NCBI RefSeq assembly: GCF_900110575.1
Contig: NZ_FOEF01000040.1
Span: 1-33,919, forward strand
From: Amycolatopsis saalfeldensis
Lineage (GTDB): Bacteria > Actinomycetota > Actinomycetes > Mycobacteriales > Pseudonocardiaceae
DNA length: 33,919 nucleotides
Reading direction: 5' to 3'
The position numbers and the translations under genes are program-made. Shown piece after piece: positions 6,426 through 14,581 of this stretch (the first letter of the stretch is position 1; every line of letters begins with the position of its first letter). The notes beneath the pieces were generated by a model that searched no databases, was not told the origin of the DNA, and saw nothing but the letters and a program-made list of their open reading frames with translations.

Positions 6426-6920
6426 CTATCCGTTCTGGTTCCGCACGCCCGGTCTCAATTGGCCGGCGACGTCCGCCGCCGCCGTCAGCAGGACCAGCGC
6501 GGGGATGGTGGCGGCCGGGCGCAGCCGGTAGCTGCCACGGCGGTCCTGCTCGACCAGCCCGGCGCTGGTGAGGGCCTTGAGGTGGTGATACAGCTGGCCC
6601 GGCGAGCCCAGTCCGGCGGCCTCCTGCAGGGCTGCGCCGGTCTGCGCGCCGTCCTGCGCCAGCGCGCGCACGAGCGCGATCCGGACCGGGTTGGCCAGCG
6701 CGGCCAGCACCTCGACCCGCGGGCCGTCGGGCAGCGCCAGCACGGCGGGTGCGGCCAGCCGGATCGCCCAGCGCAGCTCGCCCGGTTCGGTCAGCTCGCC
6801 CTGGTAGCCGACAACGCCCCCGGGAGTGTCCGGAATGGACTCCGCCGGCCGCCCCTCGAGCGCGGCCACCCGCCGTTCCAGCGCCGCGAGGCGCTCGGCC
6901 AGGTCCGGATCGTCGGTCAT
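6426..6920 (-). CDS. ArsR-like winged-helix transcriptional regulator
   Basis: A 164-aa regulator. The N-terminal 25 residues (LAERLAALERRVAALEG) are a short coiled coil. The winged helix-turn-helix spans about residues 75-140: ANPVRIALVRALAQDGAQT, then GSPGQLYHHLKALTSAGLVEQDRRGSYRL, which matches the ArsR/HTH_20 pattern of recognition helix plus wing. No metal-binding cysteines are present, so it is not a classical metal sensor. It begins 4 nt after the stop of the exported serine hydrolase, and the pair is clearly one operon. The 28-bp palindrome upstream of the hydrolase gene is the natural candidate for its binding site. Confidence 0.87.
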   Translation of the reverse strand: MTDDPDLAERLAALERRVAALEGRPAESIPDTPGGVVGYQGELTEPGELRWAIRLAAPAVLALPDGPRVEVLAALANPVRIALVRALAQDGAQTGAALQEAAGLGSPGQLYHHLKALTSAGLVEQDRRGSYRLRPAATIPALVLLTAAADVAGQLRPGVRNQNG

Positions 6921-6924
6921 GGAC

Positions 6925-8034
6925 TCAGTGTCCCAGCGCGCGCTCCAACCCGGTGAAGCCGCCCGGCGTGGCGAGGCTGCCGATCGCGGCCTCGATCAAC
7001 GGGCCGGAGTTCAGGGAGTCCACATCGGACACATTCGTGAGCATCATCACGCCGGTGCCGGTGCGCCCGGGCGAGAGCAGGTCCAGGCCGATGGTGATCA
7101 CGCCGGGCAGGCTGCCGCCCTTGAACAGCACCGAGTCCGCGCCCGGTGGCACCCGGTCCGCCAGGCTGAGGGCGAGGACGTCACGGGCGAGCGCCGCGGC
7201 CTGCCCGCCGCCGGTGGCGAGTGCGCGGTGCATCGCGAACAGGCCGGTCGCCGGGCCGCGGCCGGTCCGGGCGACCCACGCGAGCGTCGACTCCGGGGTC
7301 GGCGGATGCGAGAACGCTTGCGGCAGCACAAGTTTCCGGAACCCGGGGTCGCGGGCGAACCGGTCCGACAACGCGTCACCGACGGCTCGGCGCACTGGCA
7401 CCGGCGTGCCCGGAGGCGGTGCGTACTCGGGGAAGAGCCACAGCAATGTCTCGCCGCCGAACATGCGCAGATCCGGGTCCGGCCAGCCGCCCTTCGCGGC
7501 GGCCGCGCGGAGGGCCGGGTCGCCGAGGCGGGCGCGCAGGTAGTCGGCCGCGGCGTTGTCGCTGAACAGGATCATCGCCTCGGCCAGCTTCTGCAGCGGC
7601 ACCCGCTGTTCCGGGTCCTTCGCGACGCCGTACTCGTCACACGGGACGCCGAGCCAGGTCAGCGCGCTGTGGTGCGAGCCCGAGCCGATGAGGCCGTCGC
7701 CGAGGTAGGGATGGCGGGCGTCCCAATCACCCAGCCGGACCGGCTCGCCCGGGTCGATCCGGCCCGCGGCCACGGCGCCGGTGTAAGCGGCCAGGTGCAC
7801 GACCTTGATCGCGGACGCCAGCACGCGCGACTCATCGGGACGGTGCCGAAGCCGGTGGCCAGTGCCGTAATCCGCGACCACGGACACATCGGCGCGGTGG
7901 GCGGCAAACCACTCGAGCCAGCCTTCGGGCGTCGAGGTGTCCGGTGGTGCGGCGGCATTCGCGGTCGCGGGCAGCAGGAGAGCGGCCGAGCCGGCGGCGG
8001 CCACGGTGGTCAGCAAGCTTCGTCTGGTGAGCAT
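6925..8034 (-). CDS. Exported serine hydrolase, class A beta-lactamase-like, with Tat signal
   Basis: A 369-aa protein starting at ATG 8034. The N-terminus MLTRRSLLTTVAAAGSAALL followed by ATANAAA is a twin-arginine (Tat) signal with a probable AxA cleavage site near residue 27. The three active-site motifs of the penicillin-binding/beta-lactamase fold are present: SAIK (Ser74, Lys77), SDN (158-160) and KGG (305-307). It therefore probably hydrolyses an amide or ester outside the membrane. The longer protein (about 340 mature residues versus about 265) and the lack of an obvious omega-loop ExxLN make classical penicillin hydrolysis uncertain. The start is supported by the Tat signal and by TATCGT 6 nt upstream; codons further upstream give no sensible sequence. 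It is the first gene of an operon with the winged-helix regulator. Confidence 0.85.
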   Translation of the reverse strand: MLTRRSLLTTVAAAGSAALLLPATANAAAPPDTSTPEGWLEWFAAHRADVSVVADYGTGHRLRHRPDESRVLASAIKVVHLAAYTGAVAAGRIDPGEPVRLGDWDARHPYLGDGLIGSGSHHSALTWLGVPCDEYGVAKDPEQRVPLQKLAEAMILFSDNAAADYLRARLGDPALRAAAAKGGWPDPDLRMFGGETLLWLFPEYAPPPGTPVPVRRAVGDALSDRFARDPGFRKLVLPQAFSHPPTPESTLAWVARTGRGPATGLFAMHRALATGGGQAAALARDVLALSLADRVPPGADSVLFKGGSLPGVITIGLDLLSPGRTGTGVMMLTNVSDVDSLNSGPLIEAAIGSLATPGGFTGLERALGH

Positions 8035-8040
8035 GGCACC

Positions 8041-8046
8041 ACGATA
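8041..8046 (-). promoter_or_regulatory. Candidate -10 element for the serine hydrolase operon
   Basis: TATCGT on the minus strand ends 6 nt before ATG 8034, predicting a leaderless transcript. The expected -35 position falls inside the palindrome at 8053-8080. Confidence 0.45.
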
Positions 8047-8052
8047 CTCCGG

Positions 8053-8080
8053 AACTCTGTAATTCCGGAATAACGGAGTT
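8053..8080. promoter_or_regulatory. 28-bp imperfect palindromic operator candidate
   Basis: The sequence is symmetric about 8066/8067, with 12 of 14 base pairs matching. The core ATTCCGGAAT (8062-8071) is perfect, and the outer arms AACTCTGT and ACGGAGTT match at 7 of 8 positions. A second overlapping repeat, TCCGGAA (8048-8054) with TTCCGGA (8063-8069), is also perfect. The position over the presumed -35 region suggests repression, probably by the ArsR-like protein encoded in the same operon. Confidence 0.55.
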
Positions 8081-8091
8081 CGCGGAAACGA

Positions 8092-8131
8092 CGAAGGCCG
8101 CCGCACTCTTGAGGGAGTGCGGCGGCCTTCG
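8092..8131 (-). terminator. Strong hairpin terminator after the E2 gene
   Basis: A perfect 17-bp stem (8092-8108 with 8115-8131) closes a 6-nt loop, 20 nt beyond the E2 stop. There is no T-tract, as is common in actinobacteria. Confidence 0.8.
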
Positions 8132-8151
8132 CTGCGGGAAGTGCCGGGGTC

Positions 8152-9906
8152 TTACAGGCCCAGCTCGTCCTCGAAGTTGCCCTCTTCCAGACGCTGCTTG
8201 ATCGTGGTCAGGAAGCGGCCGGCGTCCGCGCCGTCGACCAGGCGGTGGTCGTAGGTCAGCGGCAGGAACACCATCGAGCGGACGGCGATCGTGTCGTTGC
8301 CCTCGGCGTCGGCCACCACGACCGGGCGCTTCACGACGGCGCCGGTCCCGAGCATGCCGGACTGCGGCTGCACGATGATCGGCGTGTCGAACAGGGCGCC
8401 GTTGCTGCCGATGTTCGTGACGGTGAAGGTGCCGCCCGACAGCTCGTCCGGCTTGATCTGCCCGGCGCGCGCGCGGCCCGCCAGGTCGGCGATGCGGTGC
8501 GCGAGACCGGCCAGGCTCAGCTCGCCGGCGTCGTGGATGACCACCGAGAGCAGGCCCTTGTCGGTGTCCACCGCGATGCCCAGGTGCACGGCGCCGTGGT
8601 AGGTGATCTCCTTCGTGTCCTCGTTGTAGGACGCGTTGACGTTCGGGTGCTGCTTGAGCGCCTCGACCGTCGCCTTGGCGAAGAACGGCAGGAACGTGAG
8701 GTTGACGCCCTCGCGCTCCTTGAACGCCGCCTTCGCGCGCTGGCGCAGTTTGGCGATCTTGGTGACGTCGACCTCGTGCACCTGCGTGAGCTGCGCCGAG
8801 ACCTGCAGCGACTCGCGGGTCTTCGACGCCGTGATCTGCCGGATCCGGCTCGCCTTCTGGACGGTGCCGCGCAGGGCGGCGATGTCCGGCGAGACGGCCG
8901 TGGCGGCACGCGGTTTGGCGGCCGCGGCCGTGGCGGGCGCCGACGCGGCCTGCGGGGCGGCAGCGACGGGCGCCGGGGCGGCCGCCTTCTGCTTGGCCTC
9001 GGCCGCGGCGAGCACGTCCTGCTTGCGGATCCGGCCGCCGACCCCGGTGCCGGTCAGGGCGGTGAGGTCGATGTCGTGCTCCGTGGCGAGCTTGCGCACC
9101 AACGGGGTCACGTACGGGCCGTCCGCCGAGCCGTTGTCCGAAGTGGACGGAGCAGGCGCGGCAGGCGCTGCGGGTGCGGCAGGCGCCGCGGGCTGCGGCG
9201 TCGGCTTGGCCTGCTGGACCGGCTCGGGCGTGGGCTCGGGCTTCGGTGCCGGTGCGGGAGCAGGCGCGGGGGCGGGTGCCGCCGCGGGCGCCGCGCCGGC
9301 GGCACCGATCACCGCGAGCACGCCGCCGACCTCGACGGTCTCGTCCTCGCCCGCGCGGATCTCCAGCACGGTGCCGGCGACCGGCGACGGGACCTCGGTG
9401 TCGACCTTGTCCGTGGAGATCTCCAGCAGCGGCTCGTCGACCTCGACCGCGTCGCCGACCTGCTTCAGCCAGCGGGTGACGGTGCCCTCGGTGACGCTCT
9501 CGCCCAGCTCGGGCAGCTTCACCTCGGTGCCTTCACCGCCGGCCGCGGGCGCGGGCGTCGGCGCCTCGGCCTGGGCCGGCTCGGGAGCCGGCTCCGGCTG
9601 CTTCTCTTCGACGGGCGCGGCCGCTTCGGCCGGCGCCGCGGGAGCCGAGGACTCGGGCACGCCGCCGGTGCCGTCGTCGATCACGGCGAGCTCGCCGCCG
9701 ACCTCGACGGTCTCGTCCTCCTGGGCGCTGATCTTCACAACCGTGCCGGCGACCGGCGACGGGACCTCGGTGTCGACCTTGTCCGTGGAGATCTCCAGCA
9801 ACGGCTCGTCGACCTCGACGGTGTCGCCCTCCTGCTTCAACCACCGGGTGACGGTGCCTTCGGTGACGCTCTCACCGAGCTCCGGCAACGTGACGGAGTA
9901 GGCCAT
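8152..9906 (-). CDS. sucB: 2-oxoacid dehydrogenase E2, dihydrolipoamide acyltransferase (DlaT/SucB type)
   Basis: Core acyltransferase of a 2-oxoacid dehydrogenase complex, 584 aa. Two lipoyl domains (about residues 1-78 and 125-200) each carry the lipoylated lysine in EISTDKVDTE (Lys43 and Lys167). They are joined by Ala/Pro/Glu-rich linkers. A peripheral subunit-binding domain follows (YVTPLVRKLATEHDIDL, then GTGVGGRIRKQDVL, about residues 283-320). The C-terminal catalytic domain carries the HRLVDGADAGRF active-site motif. ATG 9906 (MAYSVTLPELGE) has AAGGGAG 10 nt upstream; the upstream in-frame extension is not protein-like. In mycobacteria this orthologue serves the pyruvate (and peroxidase) complex, so naming it sucB follows common annotation rather than proof of 2-oxoglutarate specificity. 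It lies 55 nt after lpdA and upstream of lipB and lipA. Confidence 0.95.
   Translation of the reverse strand: MAYSVTLPELGESVTEGTVTRWLKQEGDTVEVDEPLLEISTDKVDTEVPSPVAGTVVKISAQEDETVEVGGELAVIDDGTGGVPESSAPAAPAEAAAPVEEKQPEPAPEPAQAEAPTPAPAAGGEGTEVKLPELGESVTEGTVTRWLKQVGDAVEVDEPLLEISTDKVDTEVPSPVAGTVLEIRAGEDETVEVGGVLAVIGAAGAAPAAAPAPAPAPAPAPKPEPTPEPVQQAKPTPQPAAPAAPAAPAAPAPSTSDNGSADGPYVTPLVRKLATEHDIDLTALTGTGVGGRIRKQDVLAAAEAKQKAAAPAPVAAAPQAASAPATAAAAKPRAATAVSPDIAALRGTVQKASRIRQITASKTRESLQVSAQLTQVHEVDVTKIAKLRQRAKAAFKEREGVNLTFLPFFAKATVEALKQHPNVNASYNEDTKEITYHGAVHLGIAVDTDKGLLSVVIHDAGELSLAGLAHRIADLAGRARAGQIKPDELSGGTFTVTNIGSNGALFDTPIIVQPQSGMLGTGAVVKRPVVVADAEGNDTIAVRSMVFLPLTYDHRLVDGADAGRFLTTIKQRLEEGNFEDELGL
9371..9800. 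repeat. Internal duplication encoding the two lipoyl domains
   Basis: The two lipoyl-domain coding segments lie 372 bp apart. Bases 9371-9428 and 9743-9800 are identical over 58 consecutive nt, third positions included, with further near-identity on both sides. Protein conservation alone does not require this. Confidence 0.9.
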
Positions 9907-9961
9907 CGTTCGCTGACTCCCTTGATCTGTGAAACGTGGTGTGGATTCTGCCGGTGAGACG

Positions 9962-11335
9962 TCAGCTGTGCACGTGCAGCGGCTTGCCGGCGAGGGCAAG
10001 GAACGCTTCACCGAGGGCCTCGGTCTGGGTGGGGTGCGCGTGGATCAGCGGGGCGACGTCCTCCGGGAACGCCTCCCAGCTGTAGATCAGCTGCGCTTCG
10101 CCGATCAGCTCGCCGACGCGGTCGCCGACCATGTGCACGCCGACGACGGGGCCGTCGGGGGCCTTCACCAGCTTGACCCCACCGGAGGTCTTGAGGATCT
10201 GGCTCTTGCCGTTGCCGCCGAGGTCGTAGGTGAACGTGGTGACGTCCGCCCCGTACTTCTCCTTGGCCTGCGATTCGGTGAGGCCGACGGAGGCGACCTC
10301 GGGGTGGGAGTAGGTGACGCGCGGGATGCCGCTCTCGTCGATCGCGCGCGGGGCCAGCCCGGCGATCTCCTCGGCGACGAAGATGCCCTGCTGGAAGCCG
10401 CGGTGCGCGAGCTGCAGGCCGGGGACGATGTCGCCGACGGCGTAGACGTTCGGCAGGTTGGTGCGCAGGCGGTCGTCGGTGAGCACGAAGCCGCGCTCGA
10501 TCTTGACGCCGGCCTCCTCGTAGCCGTGCCCGGCCGAGTTCGGGCCGCGGCCGACGGCGACCAGCAGCAGGTCCGCGTCGATGGTCTCGCCGGACTCCAG
10601 CGAAACGCTCACGCCGTTGTCGTCCTGCTTCGCGCCGGTGAACCGCACGCCGGTCTTGAAGGCGATCTTGCGCCGGCGGAACGCGCGCTCGAGCTGCTTG
10701 GAGGCGAACTCGTCCTCGTTCGGCACGAGCCGCGGGAGCGCCTCGACCACGGTGACGTCGACGCCGAAGGAGGCCCACACGCTGGCGAACTCGACGCCGA
10801 TCACGCCGCCGCCCAGCACCACGACCTTCTTGGGCACGTAGTCGAGCGAAAGGGCCTGCTCACTGGCGATGATCCGGCCGCCGAGCTCGAGGCCGGGCAG
10901 GGTGCGGGAGTAGGAACCCGTGGCCAGGATGACGTTCTTGCCCGTGTGGCGGGTGCCCTCCACCTCGACCGTGGTGCCGCCGACGAACGTGCCGGAGCCT
11001 TCGACCAGGTTGACCTTGTGGGCCTTGGCCAGGCCCTGCAGCCCCTTGTACAGCCGGGAGACGATGCCGTCCTTGTACTTGTTGACACCGGCGATGTCGA
11101 TGCCTTCGAAGACGGCCTTGACGCCGACGGAATCGGCTTCACGGGTCTCGTCGGCGACCTCGGCGGCGTGGAGCAGGGCCTTGGTCGGGATGCAGCCCCG
11201 GTGGAGGCAGGTCCCGCCCAGCTTGTCCTTCTCGATCAGCGTGACGGAAAGGCCCAGCTCGGCCGCGCGGAAGGCCGCGGCGTAGCCGCCCGATCCGCCT
11301 CCCAGGATCACAAGGTCGGCGGAGGTGTCGGTCAC
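9962..11335 (-). CDS. lpdA: Dihydrolipoyl dehydrogenase (E3)
   Basis: FAD flavoprotein of 457 aa that reoxidises dihydrolipoyl groups on E2/GcvH with NAD+. The N-terminus has the FAD motif LVILGGGSGGYAAA. The redox-active disulfide is in GGTCLHRGCIPTK (Cys43, Cys48). The NAD-binding motif VVLGGGVIGVEFASVWASFG is near the middle, and AVGDIVPGLQLAH is the second FAD contact. The C-terminal interface carries the catalytic HAHPTQTEALGE (His...Glu dyad). The GTG start at 11335 has GAGGAG 8 nt upstream. It lies immediately upstream of the E2 gene, so E3 and E2 are probably co-expressed. In M. tuberculosis the main E3 is encoded elsewhere. Confidence 0.96.
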   Translation of the reverse strand: MTDTSADLVILGGGSGGYAAAFRAAELGLSVTLIEKDKLGGTCLHRGCIPTKALLHAAEVADETREADSVGVKAVFEGIDIAGVNKYKDGIVSRLYKGLQGLAKAHKVNLVEGSGTFVGGTTVEVEGTRHTGKNVILATGSYSRTLPGLELGGRIIASEQALSLDYVPKKVVVLGGGVIGVEFASVWASFGVDVTVVEALPRLVPNEDEFASKQLERAFRRRKIAFKTGVRFTGAKQDDNGVSVSLESGETIDADLLLVAVGRGPNSAGHGYEEAGVKIERGFVLTDDRLRTNLPNVYAVGDIVPGLQLAHRGFQQGIFVAEEIAGLAPRAIDESGIPRVTYSHPEVASVGLTESQAKEKYGADVTTFTYDLGGNGKSQILKTSGGVKLVKAPDGPVVGVHMVGDRVGELIGEAQLIYSWEAFPEDVAPLIHAHPTQTEALGEAFLALAGKPLHVHS

Positions 11336-11536
11336 TTCAATAACTCCTCGGCAGCGTTAGGGGTGAAGCTCTGTTGCCGCCCGGCGCGGTATAAACGCGC
11401 GCGCGACAACGCCATCTTGTCACTACGCTGATCCGGCTTGCGACCTAGCCGGGCGAAGGCGGCCTCTGCGACACCGACCACACCCGGGCCCGGGAATAAT
11501 GGAAGCCGGACACGAGCAGGAAGAGAGGTGGTCGGA

Positions 11537-11875
11537 GTGGGGATCTTCGACTCGCTGCGCCGGCGGGGCCGCGGTGGCCGCCCGGGCACGACGCGCAAGG
11601 CCAGTTCGGAGGACACCCGGCACCTGGAGGAATGGGCCGCGGCCCGGCGCGGGGTGGAGGCCTATGTGGAGCCGAAGACGAACGTCACGGAGGCCACCGT
11701 GGTCCTGGTCGCGCACGACGGCGAGTGGACGCGGCGCCGCATCGGCGGCCTCGAGTCCGCCCAGCAGTTCGGGCACCGGCGGTCCATCCCGGTGTACGAG
11801 GTGGCCCGGGTCGGTTACCCCAAGCGCATGCGCGAGTACACCGAGCGAAAGAAGCGCGGTCAGGCGCCTGGGTGA
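11537..11875 (+). CDS. Conserved actinobacterial protein of unknown function
   Basis: Small soluble basic protein of 112 aa. The start GTG 11537 gives MGIFDSLRRRGRGG and has GAGAGG 8 nt upstream; GTG 11528 is an alternative. Conserved-looking blocks are EDTRHLEEWAAARRGVEAYVEPKT, TVVLVAHDGEWTRRRIGG and SIPVYEVARVGYPKRMREY. Similar proteins occur widely in actinobacteria, sometimes labelled oxidoreductase, but I see no cofactor or catalytic motif to support that name. It is divergent from lpdA and convergent with the SMI1/KNR4 gene. The basic C-terminus (RMREYTERKKRG) could contact nucleic acid; this is speculation. Confidence 0.8.
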   Translation: MGIFDSLRRRGRGGRPGTTRKASSEDTRHLEEWAAARRGVEAYVEPKTNVTEATVVLVAHDGEWTRRRIGGLESAQQFGHRRSIPVYEVARVGYPKRMREYTERKKRGQAPG

Positions 11876-11901
11876 GGTTGCTCACCCCGTGTCGTGCCGG
11901 G

Positions 11902-12885
11902 TCAGCCGGCGGCCTCCAGCAGCCGCAGGTGGTGCTCCAGCAGCGCGCGGAACGTCGGGTGCGCGGTGCTGCCGAACACGGCGTCGACCTCGACCGCGCG
12001 CCACTGGCCGCCGGTGGCGGTGAGCAGCACCACGGCGGGCTCGGAGACGATCACCACCGGGCCGTCCGCACGGAGTTCGCGCGCGGGCAGCAGCCGCGGG
12101 AAGACGACGTCCGCGGGCAGCCCGTCGGCCGTCCGCAGGAACTCCCGGTAGTCGGCGGGCAACGTCGTGCCCAGTCGCGTTTCGGTCGCCGCGATGTCGC
12201 TTTCGGACGCCGGGGAGGGCGCCTGCTGGCCGCGTAGCCGCACGACCGCGGCGACAAGCTCGGGCCAGCTGCCGGCGTCGGCGGGGTAGCGCTCGCGCAG
12301 GGCCGCGACGAGCGCGGCGGCGCACTGCTCAGGCCATTCGGGACCGAGGCCGAGCGGGTCGGTGCCGGCCACGAGCCGCGCGGCGAGCGGGCGGGTCGCG
12401 CCGAGGGCGGCGACGTCCGGACTCGGGTGGCCGGCGACGAGCGCGCCCCACCCTTCGAGGTCGCCTTCGGCGAGCGCGGTGCGAACCGGGTCGGGCCGTC
12501 CCGGCGCGAGCCCGGCGACGACGCCCGCGACGGGCGAGCCGTCGAAGACGCCCTCCAGTTCGGACACGCGGCGGGTCAACAGTGCTTGGTGTGCTTGCTC
12601 TTCGGCATCGAGGTCCAAAGGGGACAGTGCGTCTGCCCACTGTGGACGGACGCCGCGTGCCTCGGCCAGCATCGCCCAGGCCCGCGCGCGCACGGCGTCG
12701 TCCGCCAGCCGCGTGACGGGCCGCTCGGTCACCTGCTGCCACTGCGTGACGAGCCGGTCGGCCTCTTCGGGCGCGCCCGCGGTGGCGAGCAAGAGCGCGG
12801 CGTGGCCGACCCGCCGGTCGACGGTCGCCTCGTCCCCGGTGAGGACGTCGCGGACCGCTGCCTCGAGGTACTCGTCACGCTCCAT
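11902..12885 (-). CDS. SMI1/KNR4 domain-containing protein
   Basis: A 327-aa soluble protein. Residues about 225-327 form an SMI1/KNR4 (SUKH) domain: ASESDIAATETRLGTTLPADYREFLRTADG, with the typical LPxDYxxFL element and later FPRLLPARELR. The N-terminal two thirds are helical and Ala-rich (LEAAVRDVLTG, AALLLATAGAPEEADRLV, ALLTRRVSELEGVF), resembling tetratricopeptide-like or immunity-type helical repeats. SUKH domains are often immunity proteins against contact-dependent toxins, but no toxin gene is next to it, so a toxin-immunity role is unsupported here. ATG 12885 is the only good start. It stands alone between a terminator and a convergent neighbour. Confidence 0.8.
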   Translation of the reverse strand: MERDEYLEAAVRDVLTGDEATVDRRVGHAALLLATAGAPEEADRLVTQWQQVTERPVTRLADDAVRARAWAMLAEARGVRPQWADALSPLDLDAEEQAHQALLTRRVSELEGVFDGSPVAGVVAGLAPGRPDPVRTALAEGDLEGWGALVAGHPSPDVAALGATRPLAARLVAGTDPLGLGPEWPEQCAAALVAALRERYPADAGSWPELVAAVVRLRGQQAPSPASESDIAATETRLGTTLPADYREFLRTADGLPADVVFPRLLPARELRADGPVVIVSEPAVVLLTATGGQWRAVEVDAVFGSTAHPTFRALLEHHLRLLEAAG

Positions 12886-12910
12886 GGGCGCGAGGGTGCC
12901 ACAAAACCGC

Positions 12911-12954
12911 GAAGGCCTCCTTACCTCGCGTGCGAAGCGGGTAAGGAGGCCTTC
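12911..12954 (-). terminator. Hairpin terminator after pepA
   Basis: A perfect 15-bp stem, GAAGGCCTCCTTACC (12911-12925) with its complement at 12940-12954, and a 14-nt loop. It lies 22 nt beyond the aminopeptidase stop codon. Confidence 0.75.
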
Positions 12955-12976
12955 ACGGAACTGTCGGAAAGGCGGG

Positions 12977-14479
12977 TCAGCCCTGGTCGGCGATGTCGGC
13001 CAGCACCGCGGCGATGGTGCGGACCGGGACGCCGGTGCCGCCCTTGCCGGTGTAGCCCCACGGGCTGCCGGTGTGGTACGCCGGGCCCGCGACGTCGATG
13101 TGGGCCCACGGCAGGCCCTCGGCCACGAACTCGCGCAGGAAGATGCCGGCGGCGAGCATGCCGCCCCAGCGGTGGCCGGTGACGTTGGCCAGGTCGGCCA
13201 GGCGGGAGTCGAGGTCGGCGCGCAGCTCCTCGGGCAGCGGCATCGCCCAGCCGCCTTCGCCGGTGGCCTGCATGATGCCCGCGACGCGGTCGCGGAACTC
13301 GTCGGAGCCCATCACGCCCGCGGTGCGCTTGCCGAGCGCGACGACCTGGGCGCCGGTCAGGGTGGCGGTCTCGATCAGGTAATCCGGGTTCTCCTCGGCG
13401 GCGCGCACGATCGCGTCGGCCAGCACCAGACGGCCTTCGGCGTCGGTGTTGAGCACCTCGACGGTCTTGCCGCCGTACATGGTCAGCACGTCGCCCGGAC
13501 GGTAGGCGGTGCCCGAGGGCAGGTTCTCCGCCAGCGGGATGTGCGCGGTCACCTCGAGCGGGTACTTGAGCTTCGCGGCCAGCACCACCGAGGCCAGCAC
13601 GGCGGCGGCGCCGGACATGTCGGAGGTCATGTCGTCCATGCCCGCGGCGGGCTTGATCGAGATGCCGCCCGAGTCGAATGTGATGCCCTTGCCGACCAGC
13701 GCGACCTTCTTGACCGCCTTGGCCGGCTTGTAGCCGACGCGCAGCAGGCGCGGCGGGCGCGAGGAGCCGCCGCCGACGCCGAGGATGCCGCCGAAGCCCT
13801 TGCGCTTGAGCGCCTTCTCGTCGAGCACCTCGAAGTCGAGGCCGGCGGCCTCGGCGAGCTTCTTCGCGCGGTCGGCGAAGGAGGCCGGGAACAGGTCGTT
13901 CGGCGGGGTGTTGATCAGGTCGCGGGCGATGATCACGGACTCGGCGATGGCGGTCGCGGCCTTCAGCGTCGCCTTGTGCTCACGCGGCGCGCCGTCCGCC
14001 GGGCTGACGAAGTCCGCCTTGGCCAGCGGGGCGTCGCCCTTCTCGGAGCGGTACTCGGTGAAGGTGTACGCGCCGAGCACGAGCCCTTCGACGGCGGCCT
14101 GCAGGTCGAGCGCGGACAGCGTGACGAACGCGCGCTCGGTCCCGGCCAGCGCCCGGCCGGCGGCACCGGCGGCGCGGCGGACCTGCTCGGCGGTGACGGT
14201 GCCGCCGGCCTGCTTGCCGAGGCCCACGGCCAGCACCACCGAAGCCGGGAGCTTGCCCAGCGTCGGCACCTTGACGACCTCTTCGGCCTTGCCGCTCGCA
14301 CCGAGCGTGGCGAGCACCTCGGCGAGCTTGCCGTCGAACGCGGCGTCGGCGAGGGCGGCGCCGTCGGCCAGCGTCGGGCCGTTCTCCCCGGGCAGGGTGC
14401 CGATCACCACCACGTCGGCGCGGGTTTTGGCCAGTGCCGCCTCGCTGTTGTCGGAGAGGGTTAGCTTCGGCACGGTCAC
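12977..14479 (-). CDS. pepA: Leucyl aminopeptidase (M17 family)
   Basis: Cytosolic dinuclear zinc/manganese aminopeptidase of 500 aa that trims N-terminal residues from peptides. It corresponds to pepB Rv2213 by position. The C-terminal catalytic domain is complete: VALVGKGITFDSGGISIKP (metal and catalytic Lys), AAGMDDMTSDMSGAAAVLA (metal-binding Asp) and the family signature NTDAEGRLVLADA (metal ligands and catalytic Arg). It ends with HIDVAGPAYHTGSPWGYTGKGGTG. The N-terminal macro-like domain (residues 1-180) is divergent, as usual. The GTG start at 14479 has GAGGAG 7 nt upstream. It is transcribed alone, divergently from the membrane protein at 14582. Confidence 0.95.
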   Translation of the reverse strand: MTVPKLTLSDNSEAALAKTRADVVVIGTLPGENGPTLADGAALADAAFDGKLAEVLATLGASGKAEEVVKVPTLGKLPASVVLAVGLGKQAGGTVTAEQVRRAAGAAGRALAGTERAFVTLSALDLQAAVEGLVLGAYTFTEYRSEKGDAPLAKADFVSPADGAPREHKATLKAATAIAESVIIARDLINTPPNDLFPASFADRAKKLAEAAGLDFEVLDEKALKRKGFGGILGVGGGSSRPPRLLRVGYKPAKAVKKVALVGKGITFDSGGISIKPAAGMDDMTSDMSGAAAVLASVVLAAKLKYPLEVTAHIPLAENLPSGTAYRPGDVLTMYGGKTVEVLNTDAEGRLVLADAIVRAAEENPDYLIETATLTGAQVVALGKRTAGVMGSDEFRDRVAGIMQATGEGGWAMPLPEELRADLDSRLADLANVTGHRWGGMLAAGIFLREFVAEGLPWAHIDVAGPAYHTGSPWGYTGKGGTGVPVRTIAAVLADIADQG

Positions 14480-14581
14480 TTCTGGCTCCTCGCGCGTTCA
14501 CGGTGGTACCGGGCGGCGCGCCCGGACGGATCGTGAGCCATGCTAATGACACGGGTGGCCGGACGTCGGAAGGGGACCATC

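Noticed and set aside
8245..9957. Plus-strand 570-codon frame opposite the E2 gene
   Set aside because: It is the Arg/Gly/Leu-rich shadow of the two-lipoyl-domain acyltransferase on the minus strand, which is unambiguous.
11902..12885. Toxin-immunity system based on the SMI1/KNR4 (SUKH) protein
   Set aside because: No polymorphic toxin, WXG100 or secretion gene lies nearby. The neighbours are pepA and a small conserved protein.
12362..14464. Plus-strand 700-codon frame opposite pepA
   Set aside because: It is antisense to a complete M17 aminopeptidase with an NTDAEGRL signature. Long open antisense frames are usual at this G+C content.
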